In this document: one piece after another, positions 25,801-37,360 of the stretch
Layout: the number at the start of each line of letters is the position of its first letter
Position numbering within the stretch: the stretch's first letter is position 1
Origin: Buteo buteo
Taxonomy: Eukaryota; Chordata; Aves; Accipitriformes; Accipitridae
Assembly (NCBI RefSeq): GCF_964188355.1
Contig: NW_027439232.1
Span: 372,001 to 436,000, forward strand
DNA length: 64,000 nucleotides
Direction of reading: 5' to 3'
Program-made: the position numbers and the translations under genes
Notes under the pieces: generated by a model
The model's input: the letters and a program-made list of their open reading frames with translations, nothing else
The model's database searches: none
Told to the model about the DNA's origin: nothing

Positions 25801-27347
25801 AAGGTTAGGGTTAGGATTGGGGCTAGGGTTAAGGTTAGGGTTATGTTTAGGCTTAGGCTTAGTGTTACTGTTAGGTTTTTGGGTTAGGATTAGTGTTCGT
25901 GTTAGGTTTAGGGTTAGGGTTAGGCCTTAGGGTTAGGGTTAGGAGTTAGGGTTAGGTTTTGTATTAGGTTAATTTAAGGACTAAGGTTAGGCTTAGGGTT
26001 AACTTTGGGTTAGGGTTATGATTAGGGTTAGGGTACGATTAGGGCTAGGGTTAGGCCTAGGGTTAGGGTTAGGCTTAGGCTTAGGCTTAGGCTTAGTGTT
26101 ACTCTTAGGGTTTACTGTTAGGCTTAGGGTTTAGGGTTAGGGTTAGTGTTAGGCTTAGGGTTAGGGTTAGGCCTTAAGGTTAGGGTTAGGAGTTAGGGTT
26201 AGGGTTTGTATTAGGTTAGTTTTAAGGACTAAGGTTAGGCTTAGGGTTAACTTTGGGTTAGGGTTGTGATTAGGGTTAGGGTACGACTTAGGGCTAGGTT
26301 TAAGGCTAGGGTTAGGGTTAGGGTTACGGTTAGGGTTTAGGGTTATGGTTAGGGTTAGGGGTTAGTGTTTAGGGGTTGGGCTTAGGGTTAGGTTTACTGT
26401 TAGGGGTTAGGTTTAGGGCTAAGGTTAGCGTTAGGGTTAGGGTAAGCGTTAGGGTTAGGGTTAATGTTAGGCTTAGGGTAAGATTTATGGTTATGGTTAG
26501 GTTAGGGTTAGGGTTTGGATTTAGGGTTAGGGTTTGTATTAGTCTAGTTTTAAGTGCTAAGGTTAGGGTTATGTATAAGTTTGGGTTAGGGTTAGGATTA
26601 GGGTTAAGGTACGACTTAGGGCTAGGGTTAGGCCTAGGGTTACGGTTAGGGTTAGTTTTTAGGGTTACGGTTAGTGTTAGGGGTTTGTGTTAGGGCTAAG
26701 GTTAGGGTTAGCGTTTGGTCTAGGGTTAGGGTTAGGGTTAGGGTAAGAGTTAGGTTTAGGGTTAGGGTAAGAGTTGGTGTTAGCGTAAGAGTTAGTGTTA
26801 GTTTTATCGTTATGATTTAGTGTTAGGGTTTGTATTAGGTTAGTTTTAAGGGCTCATGTTAGGCATAGGGTTTAGGATGGGTTAGGTTAGTATTAGGGTA
26901 GGGAACGACTTACGGCTAGGGTTAGGGTTAGAGAGCTACTGTTTAGGGTTATGGTTACGATTAGGGGTTAGGCTTAGGGATTCGGTTATGGTTAGGGGTT
27001 AGGGTTAGGGTTAAGGTTTGGGTTAGGGTTAGGGCTAGGCTTAGGGTTATTGTTAGGCTTAGGGTCAGGGTTAGTGTTAGGCTTAGAGTTAGGCTTAGGG
27101 TTAGGGTTAGGCTTAGGGTTAGGTTTAGGGTTAGGCTTATTGTATTATGGTTACTGTTAGGGGTTAGGGGCTAGGGGTTAGGTTTAGGGTTAGGTTTATG
27201 GGTAGGTTTTAGGGGTTAGGGTTAGGGCTAAGGTTAGGGTTAGGTTTAGGGCTAAGGTTAGGGTAAGAGTTAGGGTTACGGTTTGGTTTAGGGTTAGGCT
27301 TAATGTTAGTCTTAGGCTGAGGCTTAGGTTCAAGTTTAGGGTTATGC

Positions 27348-29700
27348 TTAGGGTTAGTGGTTAGGCATAGGTTTAGGGTTACGGTTAGGGGTTAGGGGTT
27401 AGGGTTAGGTCTAAGGTTAGGGTTAGGCTTAGGGTTAGTATTGGGGCTAGGGTTAGGGTTAGGGTTATGCTTAGGCTTAGGCTTAGTGTTACTGTTAGGG
27501 GTTCGGGTTAGGGTTAGTGTTCGTGTTAGGCTTAGGGTTAGGGTTAGGCCTTAGGGTTAGGGTTAGGAGTTAGGGTTAGGGTTTGTATTAGGTTAACTTA
27601 AGGACTAAGGTTAGGTATAGGGTTAACTTTCGGTTAGGGTTATGATTATGGTTAGGGTACGACTTAGGGCTAGGGTTAGGCCTAGGGTTAGGCTTAGACT
27701 TAGGCTTAGGCTTAGGCTTAGTTTTACTCTTAGGGTTTACTGTTAGGCTTAGGGTTTAGGGTTATGGTTAGTGTTAGGCTTAGGCGTTAGGGTTAGGGTT
27801 AGGAGGTAGGGTTAGGGTTTGTGTTAGGTTAGTTTTAAGGACTAAGGTTAGGCTTAGGGTTAAATTTGGGTTAGGGTTATGATTAGCGTTAGGGTATGAC
27901 CTAGGGCTAGGATTAGGACTAGGGTTAGGGTTAGGGTTATGGTTAGGGTTTAGGGTTATGTTTGGGGTTAGTGTTTAGGAGTTCGGCTTAGGGTTTGGTT
28001 TACTGTTAGGGGTTAGGGGTTAGGGGTTACGGCTAAAGTTAGGGTTAGGGTTAGGGTAAGGGTTAGGGTTAGGGCTAGGGTTTGTATTAGGTTTGTTTTC
28101 AGTGCTAAGATTAGGCTTAGGGTTAAGGTTGGGTTAAGGTTAGGATTAGGGTTAGGGTTCGACTTCGGGCTAGGGCTATGGCTAGGGGTAGGTTTAGGGT
28201 TAGAATTAAGGGTTTTCGTTAGTGTTAGGGGTTAGGGGGTAGGCTTAGGGTTAGTGGTTAGGCTTAGATTTAGGGTTACGGTTAGGGGTTACGGGTTAGG
28301 GTTAGGTCTAAGGTTAGGGTTAGGGTTAGGATTGGGGCTAGGTTTAGGCTTAGGGTTATGCTTAGGCTTAGGCTTAGTGTTAGTGTTAGGGGTTCAGGTT
28401 AGGCTTAGGGGTTAGGGTTAGGGTTCGTGTTAGGGTTAGGGTTAGGCATTAGTGTTAGGGTTAGGAGTTAGGGTTAGGGTTTGTGTTAGGTTAGTTTTAA
28501 GGACTAAGGTTAGGCTTAGGGTTAACTTTGGGTTAGAGTTATGATTAGGGTTAGGGTACGACCTGGGCTAGGTTTAGGGCTAGGGTTAGGGTTAGGGTTA
28601 TGGTTAGGTTTTAGGGTTATGTTTAGGGTTAGGGGTTAGTGTTTAGGGGTTAGGCTTAGGGTTAGGTTTACTGTTAGGGGTTAGGGGTTAGGGTTAGGGC
28701 TAAGGTCAGGGTTAGGTTTAGGGTTAGGGTAAGAGTTAGGGTTAGGGTTAATGTTAGGCTTAGGGTAAGAGTTAGGGTTAGGGTTAGGTTAGGGTTAGGG
28801 TTAGGATTTAGGGTTAGGGTTTGTATTTGTCTAGTTTTAAGGGCTAAGGTTAGGCTTAGGTTTAAGTTTGGGTTATGGTTAGGATTAGTGTCAAGGTACG
28901 ACTTAGGGCTAGGGTTAGGCCTAGGGTTAGGGTTAGGGTTAGGTTTTAGGGTTATGGTTAGGGTTAGGGGTTAGGGGTTAGGGCTTAGGCTTTGGGTTAG
29001 GGTTACGGTTAGGGTTATGGGTTGGGGTTAGGGCTGAGGTTAGTGTTAGCGTTAGGTCTTGGGATAGGGTTAGGGTAAGAGTTAGGGTTAGGGTAAGAGT
29101 TAGGGTTATGGTTAGGGTTAGAAGTTAGTGTTAGGGTTTGTATTAGGTTACTTTTAAGGGGTCATGATAGGCATAGGTTTAAGGATGGGTTAGGTTAGGA
29201 TTAGGGTTAAGGTACGACTTAGGGCTAGAGTTAAGCCTAGGGTTAGGGTTAGGGTTAGGGTTTAGGGTTATGGTTAGTGTTAGGGGTTAGGGGGTAGGCT
29301 TAGGGTTAGTGGTTAGGCTTAGGTTTAGGCTTACGGTTAGGGGTTAGGTTTAGGGTTAGGGTAAGAGTTAGGGTTAGGGTTAGGGCTAGGGTTTGTATTA
29401 GGTTTGTTTTCATTGCTAAGATTAGGTTTAGGGTTAAGGTTGGTTTAGGGTTAGGATTAGGGTTAGGGTTCGACTTCAGGCTAGGGCTACGGCTAGGGGT
29501 AAGGTTAGGGTTAGAATTTAGGGTTATCGTTAGCGTTAGGGGTTAGGGGGTAGGCTTAGGGTTAGTGGTTAGGCTTAGGTTCAGGGTTACGTTTAGGGTT
29601 TAGGGGTTAGGGTAGGGCTTAGATTAGGGTTAGGGTTAGGGTTAGGATTGGGGCTAGGGTTAGGGTTAGGGTTATGCTTAGGCTTAGGCTTAGTGTTACT
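27348..29700 (+). repeat. Long duplicated block in telomere-like array, copy 2
   Basis: Partner of 18370-20745. The copies differ by scattered substitutions, such as CTTCAGGCT here against CTTCGGGCT, and by a few small indels. Similarity falls to the array background near 29700. Confidence 0.88.
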
Positions 29701-31550
29701 GTTAGGGGTTAGGGTTAGGCTTAGGTGTTTGCGTTAGGGTTCGTGTTAGGCTTAGGGTTAGGGTTAGGCTTTAGGGTTAGGAGTTAGGGTTAGGGTTTGT
29801 ATTAGTCTAGTTTTAAGGGTTAAGGTCAGGCTTAGGTTTACGTTTGGGTTAGGGTTAGGATTAGGGTTAAGGTACGACTTAGGGCTAGGGTTATGCCTAG
29901 GGATAGGGTTAGGGTTAGGTTTCAGGGTTATGGTTAGGTTTAGGGGTTAGGGGTTAGGGGTTAGGCTTAGGGTTAGGGTTACGGTTAGGGATAGGGCTTG
30001 GGGTTAGGGCTAAGGTTAGGGTTAGCGTTAGGTATAGGATTAGGCTTAGGTTTAGGGTAAGAGTTAGGGTTAGGGTAAGTGTTAGGGTTAGGGTTAGATT
30101 TAGAAGTTAGTGTTAGGGTTTGTATTAGGTTAGTTTTAAGGGCTCATGTTAGGCATAGGGTTAAGGATGGGTTAGGTTAGGAGTAGGGTTAGGGTACGAC
30201 TTAGGGCTAAGGTTAGGGTTAGGGCTACTGTTTAGGGTTATGGTTAGGGTTAGGGGTTAGGCTTAGGGATTCGGTTACGGTTAGGGCTTAGTGGTTAGTG
30301 TTAGGGTTAAGGTTTTTGTTAGAGCTAGGGTTAGGTTTTAGGGTTAGGTTTAGGGCTATGGTTAGGGTTAGGGATAGGCTTAGGGTTAGCTTTAGTGTTA
30401 GGCTTAGGGTTAGGCTTAGGGTTTGGGTTAGGCTTAGGGTTAGGGTTAGGGTTTAGGGTTATGGTTAGTGTTAGGGGTTAGAAGCTAGGGATTAGGTTTA
30501 GGGTTAGGTTTACTGTTAGGGGTTAGGGCTAAGGCTAAGGTTAGGGTTAGGTTTAAGGCTAAGGTTAGGGTAAGAGTTAGGGTTACGGTTAGGTTTAGGG
30601 TTAGGCTTAGGTTTAGTCTTAGGTTTAGGGTTAGGTTTAGGGTTAGGGTTAGGGGTTAGGTTTAGGGCTAGGGTTACGGTTAGGGGTTAGGGGTTAGGGC
30701 AAAGGTTAGGGTTAGGTTTAAGGCTAAGTTTAGGGTAAGAATTAGGTTTAGGGTTAGGGTTAGTTTAGGGTTAGGGTTAGGAGTCAGGGTTAGTGTATGT
30801 TTTGGGTTAGTTTTAAGGGCTAAGGTTAGGCTTAGGGTTAAGGTTGCGTCAGGGTTAGCATGAGGGTTAGGGCACGACTTAGGGATAGGTTTAGGGTTAG
30901 GTTTAGGGTTAGGGGTTGGGTTATGGTTCGGGTTAGGGGTTCAATGTTAGGCTTAGGGTAAGAGTTAGGGTTATGGTTAGGGGTTAGGTTTAGGGTTAGG
31001 GTTAGGGTACGACTTAGGGCTAGGGTTAGGCCTAGGGTTAGGTTTAGGCTTAGGCTTAGGCTTAGGCTTAGTGTTACACTTAGGGGTTATTGTTAGGCTT
31101 AGGGGTTAGTGTTAGGGTTAGGAATTAGGGTTAGGGTTAGGGTTAGGCTTTAGGGTTAGGAATTAGGGCTAGGTTTTGTATTAGGTTAGTTTTAAGGACT
31201 AAGGTTAGGCTTAGGGTTAACGTTGGGTTAGGGTTATGATTAGGGTTAGGGTACGACCTAGGGCTAGGTTTAGGACTAGGGTTAGGGTTAGGGTTATGGT
31301 TAGGGTTTAGGGTTATGTTAGGGGTTAGTCTTTAGGGGTTAGGCTTAGGGTTAGGTTAGGGTTAGGGTTAGGATTTAGGGTTAGGGATTGTATTAGTCTA
31401 GTTTTAACGGCTATGGTTAGGCTTAGGTTTACGTTTGGGTTAGGGTTAGGATTAGGGTTAAGGTATGACTTACGGCTAGGGTTAGGCCTAGGGTTAGGGT
31501 TAGGGTTAGGTTTTAGGGTTATGGTTATGGTTAGGGGTTAGGGGTTAGGG

Positions 31551-31556
31551 GTTAGG
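31551..31556. repeat. Target-site duplication left of solo LTR (GTTAGG)
   Basis: The six bases GTTAGG abut the TG start of the LTR and are repeated directly after its CA end at 31982-31987. Because the target is itself repetitive the match could partly be chance, but only a 6-bp register fits. Confidence 0.75.
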
Positions 31557-31904
31557 TGACGGGGGTGACTCAATCTCTCTTAAAAGGACTCCTAGTGAGT
31601 TTCAACTGATAAGGAAGGATGTGCTAGACCTTGCGAGCCGAGAGTTGAACAAGATATGAACAACTCAGAGTAAAAGTCTCTGTACTGATAAGGAACAAGG
31701 CCAGCGATCCCTTGTCAGTTGCACAATAACAGGATGCCGTGGCCAAGGGATACGCGGAAGGGGCCGAGAGAAAGGAGAAGTTGTAATGAATTTTGTTGCT
31801 TAACTGCTAACCAATCATGAGCTCAGCTTTTGTAATATGTATTAGGTGATTAGCTGTTGTACCAATCAACTTAAGACACATACTGCTCATTGTTTGTCTA
31901 AAGA

Positions 31905-31912
31905 TATAAAAA
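31905..31912 (+). promoter_or_regulatory. TATA box of solo LTR
   Basis: TATAAAAA lies about 40 bp downstream of the second CCAAT box (31862-31866). Transcription would be expected to start near 31935 and run rightward into the G-rich repeat strand. Confidence 0.65.
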
Positions 31913-31926
31913 TGACTGTTGTAATC

Positions 31927-31932
31927 AATAAA
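31927..31932 (+). terminator. Polyadenylation signal of solo LTR (AATAAA)
   Basis: AATAAA sits 15 bp after the TATA box and just upstream of the predicted R region, as in Rous-sarcoma-type LTRs. Confidence 0.65.
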
Positions 31933-31981
31933 GCAGATCCTGACTTGCATCAAGCCGGGTCTCCGTCTCTCAATCACGGCA

Positions 31982-31987
31982 GTTAGG
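31982..31987. repeat. Target-site duplication right of solo LTR (GTTAGG)
   Basis: Second copy of the 6-bp target duplication. It is followed by CTTAGGGTTAGGG, the normal continuation of a type-B monomer. Confidence 0.75.
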
Positions 31988-32320
31988 CTTAGGGTTAGGG
32001 TTACGGTTAGGGTTAGGGCTTGGGGTTAGTGCTAAGGTTAGGGTTAGTGTTAGGTTTGGGGTTAGGGCTAAGGTTAGGGTTAGCGTTAGGTCTAGGGTTA
32101 GAGTTAGGGTTAGGGTAAGAGTTAGGGTTAGGGTTAAGGTTAGGACTTAGTGTTAGGGTTTGTATTAGGTTAGTTTTAAGGGCTCATATTAGGCATAGGG
32201 TTAAGGATGGGTTAGGTTAGGAGTAGGGTTAGGGTAAGACTTAGGGCTAGGGTTAGGGTTAGGGCTACTTTTTAGGGCTATGGTTAGGGTTAGGGGTTAG
32301 GCTTAGGGTTAGCGTTAGTG

Positions 32321-32356
32321 TTAGGCTTAGGCTTAGGCTTAGGCTTAGGCTTAGGC
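32321..32356 (+). repeat. Run of six TTAGGC hexamers
   Basis: Six perfect TTAGGC units in a row. TTAGGC recurs singly or in twos to fours all through the array (often just before TTAGTGTTA), but this was the longest run I noticed. Confidence 0.9.
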
Positions 32357-32699
32357 TTAGGGTTAGGGTTTAGGGTTATGGTTAGTGTTAGGGGTTAGGG
32401 GCTAGGGGTTAGGTTTAGGGTTAGGTTTACGGTTAAGGGTTAGGGTTAGGGCTAAGGTTAGGGTTACGGTTAAGGCTAAGGTTAGGGTAAGAGTAAGTTT
32501 TATGGTTAGGTTTAGGGTTAGGCTTAGGGTTAGTCTTAGGCTTAGGCTTAGTTTTAGGGTTAGGGTTTGGGTTTAGGGTTATGGTTAGGGTTAGGGGTTA
32601 GGGGTTAGGGTTAGGGCAAAGGTTAGGGTTAGGGTTAGGGCGAAGTTTAGGGTAAGAGTTAGGTTTAGGGTTAGGGTTAGTTTAGGGTTAGTGTTAGGA

Positions 32700-34565
32700 G
32701 TTAGGGTTAGGGTATGTAGTAGGTTAGTTTTAAGGGCTAAGGTTAGGCTTAGGGTTAAGGTTGCGTTAGGGTTAGCATTGGGGTTAGGGCACCATTTAGG
32801 GCTAGGGTTAGGGTTAGGTTTAGGGCTAGGGTTTGGGTTATGGTTAGGGCTAGGGATTAAATGTTAGGGGTTAGGCTTAGGGTTAGGTTTATGGTTAGGC
32901 GTTAGGTTTAGGTTTAGGGTTAGGGTAAGAGTTAGGGTTAGGGTTAGGGCTAGGGTTTGTATTAGGTTTGTTTTTAGTACTAAGATTAGGCTCAGGCTTA
33001 AGGTTGGGTTAGGGTTAGGATTAGGGTTAGGGTTCGACTTCGGGCTAGGGCTACAGCTAGGGGTAGGGTTAGGGTTAGAAGTTAGGGTTATCGTTAGGGT
33101 TAGGGGTTAGAGGGTAGGATTAGGGTTAGTGGTTAGGCTTAGGTTTAGAGTTACGTTTAGGGTTAGGTCTAAGTTTAGGGTTAGGGTTAGGGTTAGGATT
33201 GGGGCTAGGGTTAGGCTTAGGGTTATGCTTAGGCTTAGGCTTAGTGTTAGTGTTAGGGGTTAGGGTTAGTCTTAGGGGTTAGGTTTAGGGTTCATGTTAA
33301 GCTTAAGGTTAGGTTTAGGCATTAGGGTTAGGGTTAGGAGTTAGGGATAGGGTGTGTATTAGGTTAGTTTTAAAGACTAAGGTTAGGCAAAGTTTAACTT
33401 TGGGTTAGGGTTATGATTAGGGTTAAGGTACGACTTAGGGCTAGGGTTAGGCCTAGGGTTAGGGTTAGGGTTATGGTTAGGGTTTAGGGTTATGGTTAAG
33501 GTTAGGGGTTAGTGTTTAGGGGCTAGTCTTAGGGTTAGGTTTACTGTTAGGGTTTAGGGGTTAGAGATAGGGCTAATATCAGGGTTAGCGTTAGGGTTAG
33601 GGTTAGGGTTAGGGTTAGGGTTAGGTTAGGGTTAGGGTTAGGGTTTGTATTAGTCTAGTTTTAAGGGCTTAGGTTAGGCTTAGGTTTAAGTTTGGGTTAG
33701 GTTTACGATTAGGGTTAAGGTACGACTTAGGGCTAGGGTTAGGCCTAGTGTTAGGGTTAGCGTTAGGTTTTAGGGTTATGGTTAGGGTTAGGGGTTAGGG
33801 GTTAAGGGTTAGGCTTAGGGTTAGGGTTACGGTTAGGGTTAGGGGTTGGGGCTAGGGCTAAGGTTAGGGTTAGCGTTAGGTCTAGGGTTAGGGTTAGGGT
33901 TAGGGTAAGAGTTAGGGTTAGGTTTAAGAGTTAGGGTTAGGTTTAGAAGTTAGTGTTAGGGTTTGTATTAGGTTAGTTTTAAGGGCTCATGTTAGGCCTA
34001 GGGTTAAGGATGGGTTAGGTTAGGATTAGGGTTAGGTTACGACTTAGGGCTAGGGTTAGGGTTAGGGCTACTGTTTAGGGTTATGGTTAGTGTTAGGGGT
34101 TAGCGGTTACGGTTAGGGTTAAGCTTTGGGTTAGGGCTAGGGTTAGGTTTAGGGCTAAGGTTAGGGTTAGGTTTTAGGGTTAGGTGTAGGGCTAGGCTTA
34201 GGGTTAGGGTTAGGCTTAGGTTTAGGGTTCAGTGTTATGGTTAGTGTTAGGGGTTAGGGGCTAGGGCTTAGGTTTAGGGTTAGGTTTACGGTTAGGGGTT
34301 AGGGGTTAGGGTTAGGGCTAAGGTTAGGGTTAGGGTTAAGGCTAAGGTTAGGGTAAGAGTTAGGGTTACGTTTAGATTTAGGGTTAGGCTTAGGGTTAGT
34401 CTTAGGCTTAGGCTTAGGTTTAGGGTTAGTGTTAGGTTTTAGGGTTATGGTTAGGGTTAGGGTTTACGGTTAGGGTTAGGGCAAAGGTTAGGGTTAGGGT
34501 TAGGGCTAAGTTTAGTGTAAGAGTTATGTTTAGGGTTAGGTTTATTTTAGGGTTAGGTTCAGGAG
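32700..34565 (+). repeat. One complete D-E-A-B-C higher-order unit (about 1.87 kb)
   Basis: Landmarks D32728, E32972, A33368, B33659 and C33977, then the next D at 34593. The spacings of 244, 396, 291, 318 and 616 bp are close to those of the following unit. Confidence 0.8.
33591..33625 (+). repeat. Longest perfect TTAGGG run noticed (five units)
   Basis: Five perfect TTAGGG hexamers plus TTAGG. Most of the array has three or four perfect units before a variant, so functional telomere sequence is not present in this window. Confidence 0.75.
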
Positions 34566-36460
34566 TTAGGTTTAGGGTATGTAGTAGGTTAGTTTTAAGG
34601 GCTAAGGTTAGTCTTCGGGTTAAGGATGCGTTAGTGTTAGCATTAGGGTTAGGGCACGACTTAGGGCTAGGGTTAGGGTTAGGTTTAGGGTTAGGGTTTG
34701 GGTTATGGTTAGGGTTAGGGGTTAAATGTTAGGGGTTAGGCTTAGGGTTAGGGTTTTGTTTAGGCATTAGGTTTAGTGTTAGGGTCAGACTTAGTGTTAG
34801 GGTTAGGGCTAGGGTTTGTATTAGGTTTGTTTTTAGTGCTAAGATTAGTCTTAGGGATAAGGTTGGGTTAGGGTTAGGGTTAGGATTCGACTTCTGGCTA
34901 GGGCTAAGGCTAGGGGTAGGGTTAGGATTAGAATTTAGGGTTATCGTTAAGGTTACGGTTAGGGGTTAGGGGTTAGGGTTAGGGCTAAGGTTAGGGTTAG
35001 GGTTAGGATTGGGGCTAGGGTTAGGCTTAGGGTTATGCTTAGGCTTAGGCGTAGTGTTAGTGTTAGGGGTTAGGGTTAGGGTTAGGGTTCGTGATAGGCT
35101 TAAGGTTAGGGTTAGGCGTTAGGTTTAGGGTTAGGAGTTAGGGTTAGTGTTTGTATTAGGTTAGTTTTAAGGACTAAGGTTAGGCTTAGGGTTAACTTTG
35201 GGTTAGGGTTATGATTAGGGTTAGGGTACGACTTAGGGCTAGGTTTATGACTAGGGTTAGGGTTAGGGTTATGGTTAGGGTTTAGGGTTATGGTTAGGGT
35301 TAGGGGTTAGTGTTTAGGTGTTAAGGCTTAGGGTTAGCTTTACGGTTAAGGATTAGGGTTAGGGCTAAGTTTAGGGTTAGGTTTAGGGTTAGTGTAAGAG
35401 TTAGGGTTAGGGTTAATGTTAGGCGTAGGGTTAGGGTTAGTGTTTGTATTATTCTAGTTTTAAGGGCTATGCTTAGGCTTAGTTTTAAGCTTGGGTTAGG
35501 GTTAGAATTAGGGTTAAGGTACGACTTAGGGCTAGGGTTAGGCCTAGGGTTAGGGTTAGGGTTAGGTTTCAGGGTTATGGTTAGGGTTAGGGGTTTGGGG
35601 TTAGGGTTTAGGCTTAGGGTTAGGGTTACGGTAAGTTTAGGGGTTGGATTTAGGGTTAGTGTTAGGTCTAGGGTTAGGGATAGGGCTAGGGTTAGGATTT
35701 AGAGTTAGGGTTTGTATTAGGTTAGTTTTAAGGGCTCATGTTAGGCATAGGGTTAAGGATGGGTTAGGTTAGGAGTAGGGTTAGGGTTTTGACTTAGGGC
35801 TAGGGTTAGGGTTAGGGCTATTGTTTAGGGTTATGGTTAGGGTTAGGGGTTAGGCTTAGGGATTCGGTTACGGTTAGGGGTTAGGGGTTAGGGTTAGGGT
35901 TAGGGCTAGGGCTAGGGTTAGGGTTAGGTTTTAGGGTTAGGTTTAGGGCTAGGCTTAGGGTTAGGGTTAGGCTTAGGGTTAGCGTTAGTGTTAGGCTTAG
36001 GGTTAGGCTTAGGGTTAGGGTTAGGGTTAGGGTTAGGCTTTGGCTTAGTGTTAGGGTTAGGGTTAGGGTTAGGGTTTAGGGTTATGGTTAGTGTTAGGGG
36101 TTAGGGGCTAGAGGTTAGGTTTAGGGTTAGGTTTACGGTTAGGGGTTTGGGTTTAGGGATAGGGCTACGGTTAGTGTTAAATTTAAGGCTAAGGTTAGGG
36201 TAAGAGTTATGGTTACGTTTAGGTTTAGGGTTTGGCTTAGGGTTAGTCTTAGGCATAGGCTTAGGTTTAGGGTTAGGTTTAGGGTTTAGGGTTATGTGTA
36301 GGGTTAGGGGTTAGGGGTTAGGGGTTATGTTTAGGCCTACGGTTACGGTTAGGGGTTAGGGGTTAGGGTTAGGGCAAAGGTTAGGGTTAGGGTTAGGGAT
36401 AAGTTTAGGGTAAGAGTTAGGTTTAGGGTTAGGGTTAGTTTAGGTTTAGGGTTAGGAGTT
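34566..36460 (+). repeat. Adjacent complete D-E-A-B-C higher-order unit (about 1.89 kb)
   Basis: Landmarks D34593, E34830, A35165, B35456 and C35727, next D at 36487. With the preceding unit this gives two full cycles in tandem, which is the clearest place to see the order. Confidence 0.8.
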
Positions 36461-37360
36461 AGTGTTAGGGTGTGTAGTAGGTTAGTTTTAAGGGCTAAGG
36501 TTAGGCTTAGGGTTAAGGTTGCATTAGGGTTAGCATTAGGGTTAGGGCACGACTTAGGGCTAGGGTTAGGGTTAGGTTTAAGGTTAGGGTTTGGGTTATG
36601 GTTAGGGTTAGGGATTAAATGTTAGGGGTTAGGCTTAGGGTTAGGGTTATGGTTAGGGGTTAGGTTTAGGGTTAGGTTTTGGGTAAGAGTTAGGGTTAGG
36701 GTTAGGGCTAGGGTTTGTATTAGGTTTGTTTTTAGTGCTAAGATTAGGCTTAGAGTTAAGGTTGGGTTAGGGTTAGGGTTAGGGTTCGACTTAGGGCTAG
36801 AGCTACGTCTGGGCGTAGGGTTAGGGTTAGAATTGAGGGTTATCGTTAGTGTTAGGGGTTAGGGGGTAGGCTTAGGGTTAGTGGTTAGACTTAGGTTTAG
36901 GGTTACGGTTAGGGGTTAAGGGTCAGGGTTAAGGCTAAGGTTAGGGTTAGGGTTAGGGTTAGGATTGGGTCTAGGGTTAGGCTTAGGGTTATGCTTAGGC
37001 TTAGGCTTAGTGTTACTCTTAGGGTTTATTTTTAGGCTTAGGTGTTAGGGTTAGGCGTTAGGGTTAGGGTTTGTATTAGGTAAATTTTAAGGACTAAGGT
37101 TAGTCTTAGGGTTAACTTTGGGTTAGGGATATGATTAGGGTTAGGGTACGACTTAGGGCTAGGTTTAGGGCTAGGGTTAGGGTTAGGGTTAGGTTTTAGG
37201 GTTATGGTTAGGGTTATAGGTTAGGGTTTAGGCTATGCGTTAGGGTTACGGTTTGGGTTAAGGGTTGGGATTTGGTCTAAGATTAGGGTTAGCGTTAGGT
37301 CTAGGGTTAGGGTTAGGGTTAGGGTTAGGGTTATGCTTAGGCTTAGGCGTAGTGTTAGTG
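35698..37360 (+). repeat. Second duplicated block in telomere-like array, copy 2
   Basis: Partner of 21217-22860, with a few substitutions (GCTACGTCTGGGCG here, GGGGG there) and small indels. Confidence 0.87.

Larger units (their letters stand above)
15393..31556 (+). repeat. Degenerate telomere-like (TTAGGG)n higher-order array, segment 1
   Basis: Diverged TTAGGG repeats with the G-rich strand on +. Each monomer carries an AT-rich landmark around TTTTAAGG and, some 80 bp later, a GTACGAC-like site. Five monomer types are defined by linked variants. A: AAGGACTAAGG then GTTAACTTTGGG. B: TATTAGTCTAG then TTTAAGTTTGGG. C: GGGCTCATG then AAGGATGGGTTAGG. D: TATGTAGTAGG then GCACGAC. E: TTTAGTGCTAAG then TTCGACTTCGGGC. 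Approximate landmark positions are A15527 D16212 E16455 A16851 C17215 D17998 E18224 A18635 A18883 E19145 A19544 B19884 C20201 E20456 A20860 A21115 C21245 D21993 E22236 A22599 A22978 B23324 D23967 A24350 B24476 A24711 C25199 E25645 A25973 A26220 B26548 C26844 A27597 A27833 E28096 A28495 B28835 C29152 E29407 B29809 C30134 D30811 A31190 B31402. No gene is visible in it. Confidence 0.9.
31557..31981 (+). mobile_element. Solitary LTR of an endogenous retrovirus (425 bp)
   Basis: A 425-bp unique sequence interrupts a type-B telomere-like monomer. It begins TGACGG, ends CGGCA (the TG...CA LTR rule) and is flanked by 6-bp GTTAGG duplications. On + it has CCAAT at 31811 and 31862, TATAAAAA at 31905-31912, and AATAAA at 31927-31932, close behind the TATA box. 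It ends about 50 bp after that. A TATA box followed within about 20 bp by AATAAA and then a short R/U5 is the layout of alpha- and betaretroviral LTRs, and that group also makes 6-bp target duplications, so a class II (ERVK/alpharetrovirus-like) origin is inferred. No internal region is present, so this is a solo LTR left by LTR-LTR recombination. The family name is not recognised. Confidence 0.88.
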
